The position numbers and the translations under genes are program-made. A stretch of 5,539 nucleotides of DNA from a bacterium (GTDB lineage Bacteria > Verrucomicrobiota > Verrucomicrobiae > JAJYAR01). The notes under the pieces were generated by a model. The model saw nothing but the letters and a program-made list of their open reading frames with translations, did not search any database and was not told the origin of the DNA. Of the stretch, positions 5,241 through 5,539 are shown piece by piece. The stretch is taken from the NCBI GenBank assembly GCA_021779435.1, contig JAJYAR010000210.1:1-5539 (forward strand), in the 5' to 3' direction. Each line of letters starts with the position of its first letter. Positions within the stretch are counted from its first letter, which is position 1.

Positions 5241-5275
5241 TCAGTTCACAGATTCGGACGAAGGCAGGGTAACCG

Positions 5276-5467
5276 CGAAGGACGCGAACGAGCGAATTTT
5301 GCCACAGAGGCCACAGAGGCCCAACCCGAGCCGAGCCGGAGGCTCGCGCGACAACTCTCACCCGCACGAAACAGTGCGAACACCGAGAACGGCCTACCAC
5401 CGGTCAAGGTATTCTCTGTGAGCTCTGTGTCCGAGCTCCGTGCCCTTGTGTCACTGCCTTGGGGTAG
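5276..5467. repeat. Long direct repeat, copy 2
   Basis: Second copy of the unit at 4922-5114, in the same orientation and 354 bases downstream. Its inverted repeats are at 5303-5318 and 5414-5429. Differences from copy 1 cluster in the middle (about 5368-5395) and include a one-base deletion in the CCCTTGTGTC segment near the right end. It ends in TTGGGGTAG but is then followed by unrelated sequence, not by the GC-rich arm. Confidence 0.8.
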
Positions 5468-5471
5468 ATGC

Positions 5472-5518
5472 CATGAGGCCGACAAGCGGAGAAGAAGTCT
5501 CCAACTTGTCGGCCCATG
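5472..5518. repeat. Long imperfect hairpin
   Basis: CATG (5472-5475) and GGCCGACAAG (5477-5486) pair with CTTGTCGGCC (5505-5514) and CATG (5515-5518), with one bulged A. An inner stem GGAGA/TCTCC (5488-5492 with 5498-5502) sits above a small internal loop. It abuts the end of the second long repeat. No T-tract follows on the plus strand. It may be another palindromic repeat or part of the leader or trailer of a gene beyond the window. Confidence 0.55.
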
Positions 5519-5539
5519 CTTAATACTAACGTACAAAAA

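Larger units (their letters stand above)
4765..5539. other. Non-coding region filled mainly by repeats
   Basis: No real gene is visible in these 775 bases. Bases 4765-4921 are unique sequence that should hold the promoter of the PRC-barrel gene, but I found no convincing promoter boxes. The rest is two long direct repeats (4922-5114 and 5276-5467), an inverted-repeat segment between them, and a long hairpin at 5472-5518. Open frames across it on both strands are arginine/proline-rich and follow the repeats, so they are not genes. Confidence 0.7.

Noticed and set aside
4235..5272. A 345-codon plus-strand open frame
   Set aside because: Its first half is antisense to the PRC-barrel gene and its second half is repeat DNA; no motif is present.
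4922..5467. CRISPR array or tandem satellite
   Set aside because: There are only two long, imperfect copies, with no regular short repeats and spacers and no cas gene.

Overview
The window is a GC-rich bacterial chromosomal segment with six protein-coding genes and an unusually high load of short palindromic repeats. The gene families, the near-leaderless start of the J-domain gene and the repeat style resemble Verrucomicrobiota, perhaps Opitutales. That placement rests on memory of similar sequences, not on a marker gene, so I hold it only moderately. No rRNA, tRNA, CRISPR array, transposase or phage gene was found.

Layout from left to right. Bases 1-233 hold no gene, only one arm of a dispersed GC-rich repeat (76-106) and a hairpin-rich repeat (150-241) that supplies the stop codon of the next gene. 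A small SET-domain lysine methyltransferase gene lies on the minus strand (758 to 234). A divergent intergenic region of about 260 bp with one palindromic repeat follows. Then, on the plus strand, come an SRPBCC (cyclase/dehydrase-like) gene (1021-1488), a hairpin, and a three-gene chaperone operon: a CbpA-type DnaJ co-chaperone (1554-2543), a zinc-ribbon thioredoxin of the TrxC type (from 2540, overlapping by ATGA), and a CbpM/HspR-like MerR-family modulator (3069-3374). A convergent intergenic region (3375-3675) carries a row of strong hairpins. A secreted PRC-barrel/BON-domain protein follows on the minus strand (4764 to 3676). The last ~775 bp contain no gene and are mainly a mosaic of two ~193-bp direct repeats flanking an inverted-repeat segment.

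The biologically most interesting part is the cbpA-trxC-cbpM cluster. It joins a DnaK co-chaperone, a reductase and a likely J-protein regulator in one transcription unit, suggesting redox-linked control of protein folding. Its thioredoxin carries an apparent one-base frameshift near codon 134: the conserved C-terminal strand and helix are intact in another frame and end at a TGA at 2998-3000. The annotated open frame instead runs on into cbpM with an arginine-rich tail. This is either a sequencing error in a C run or a recent mutation. The SRPBCC and PRC-barrel/BON families are often seen among general stress or envelope genes, but nothing in the sequence ties them to the chaperone operon.
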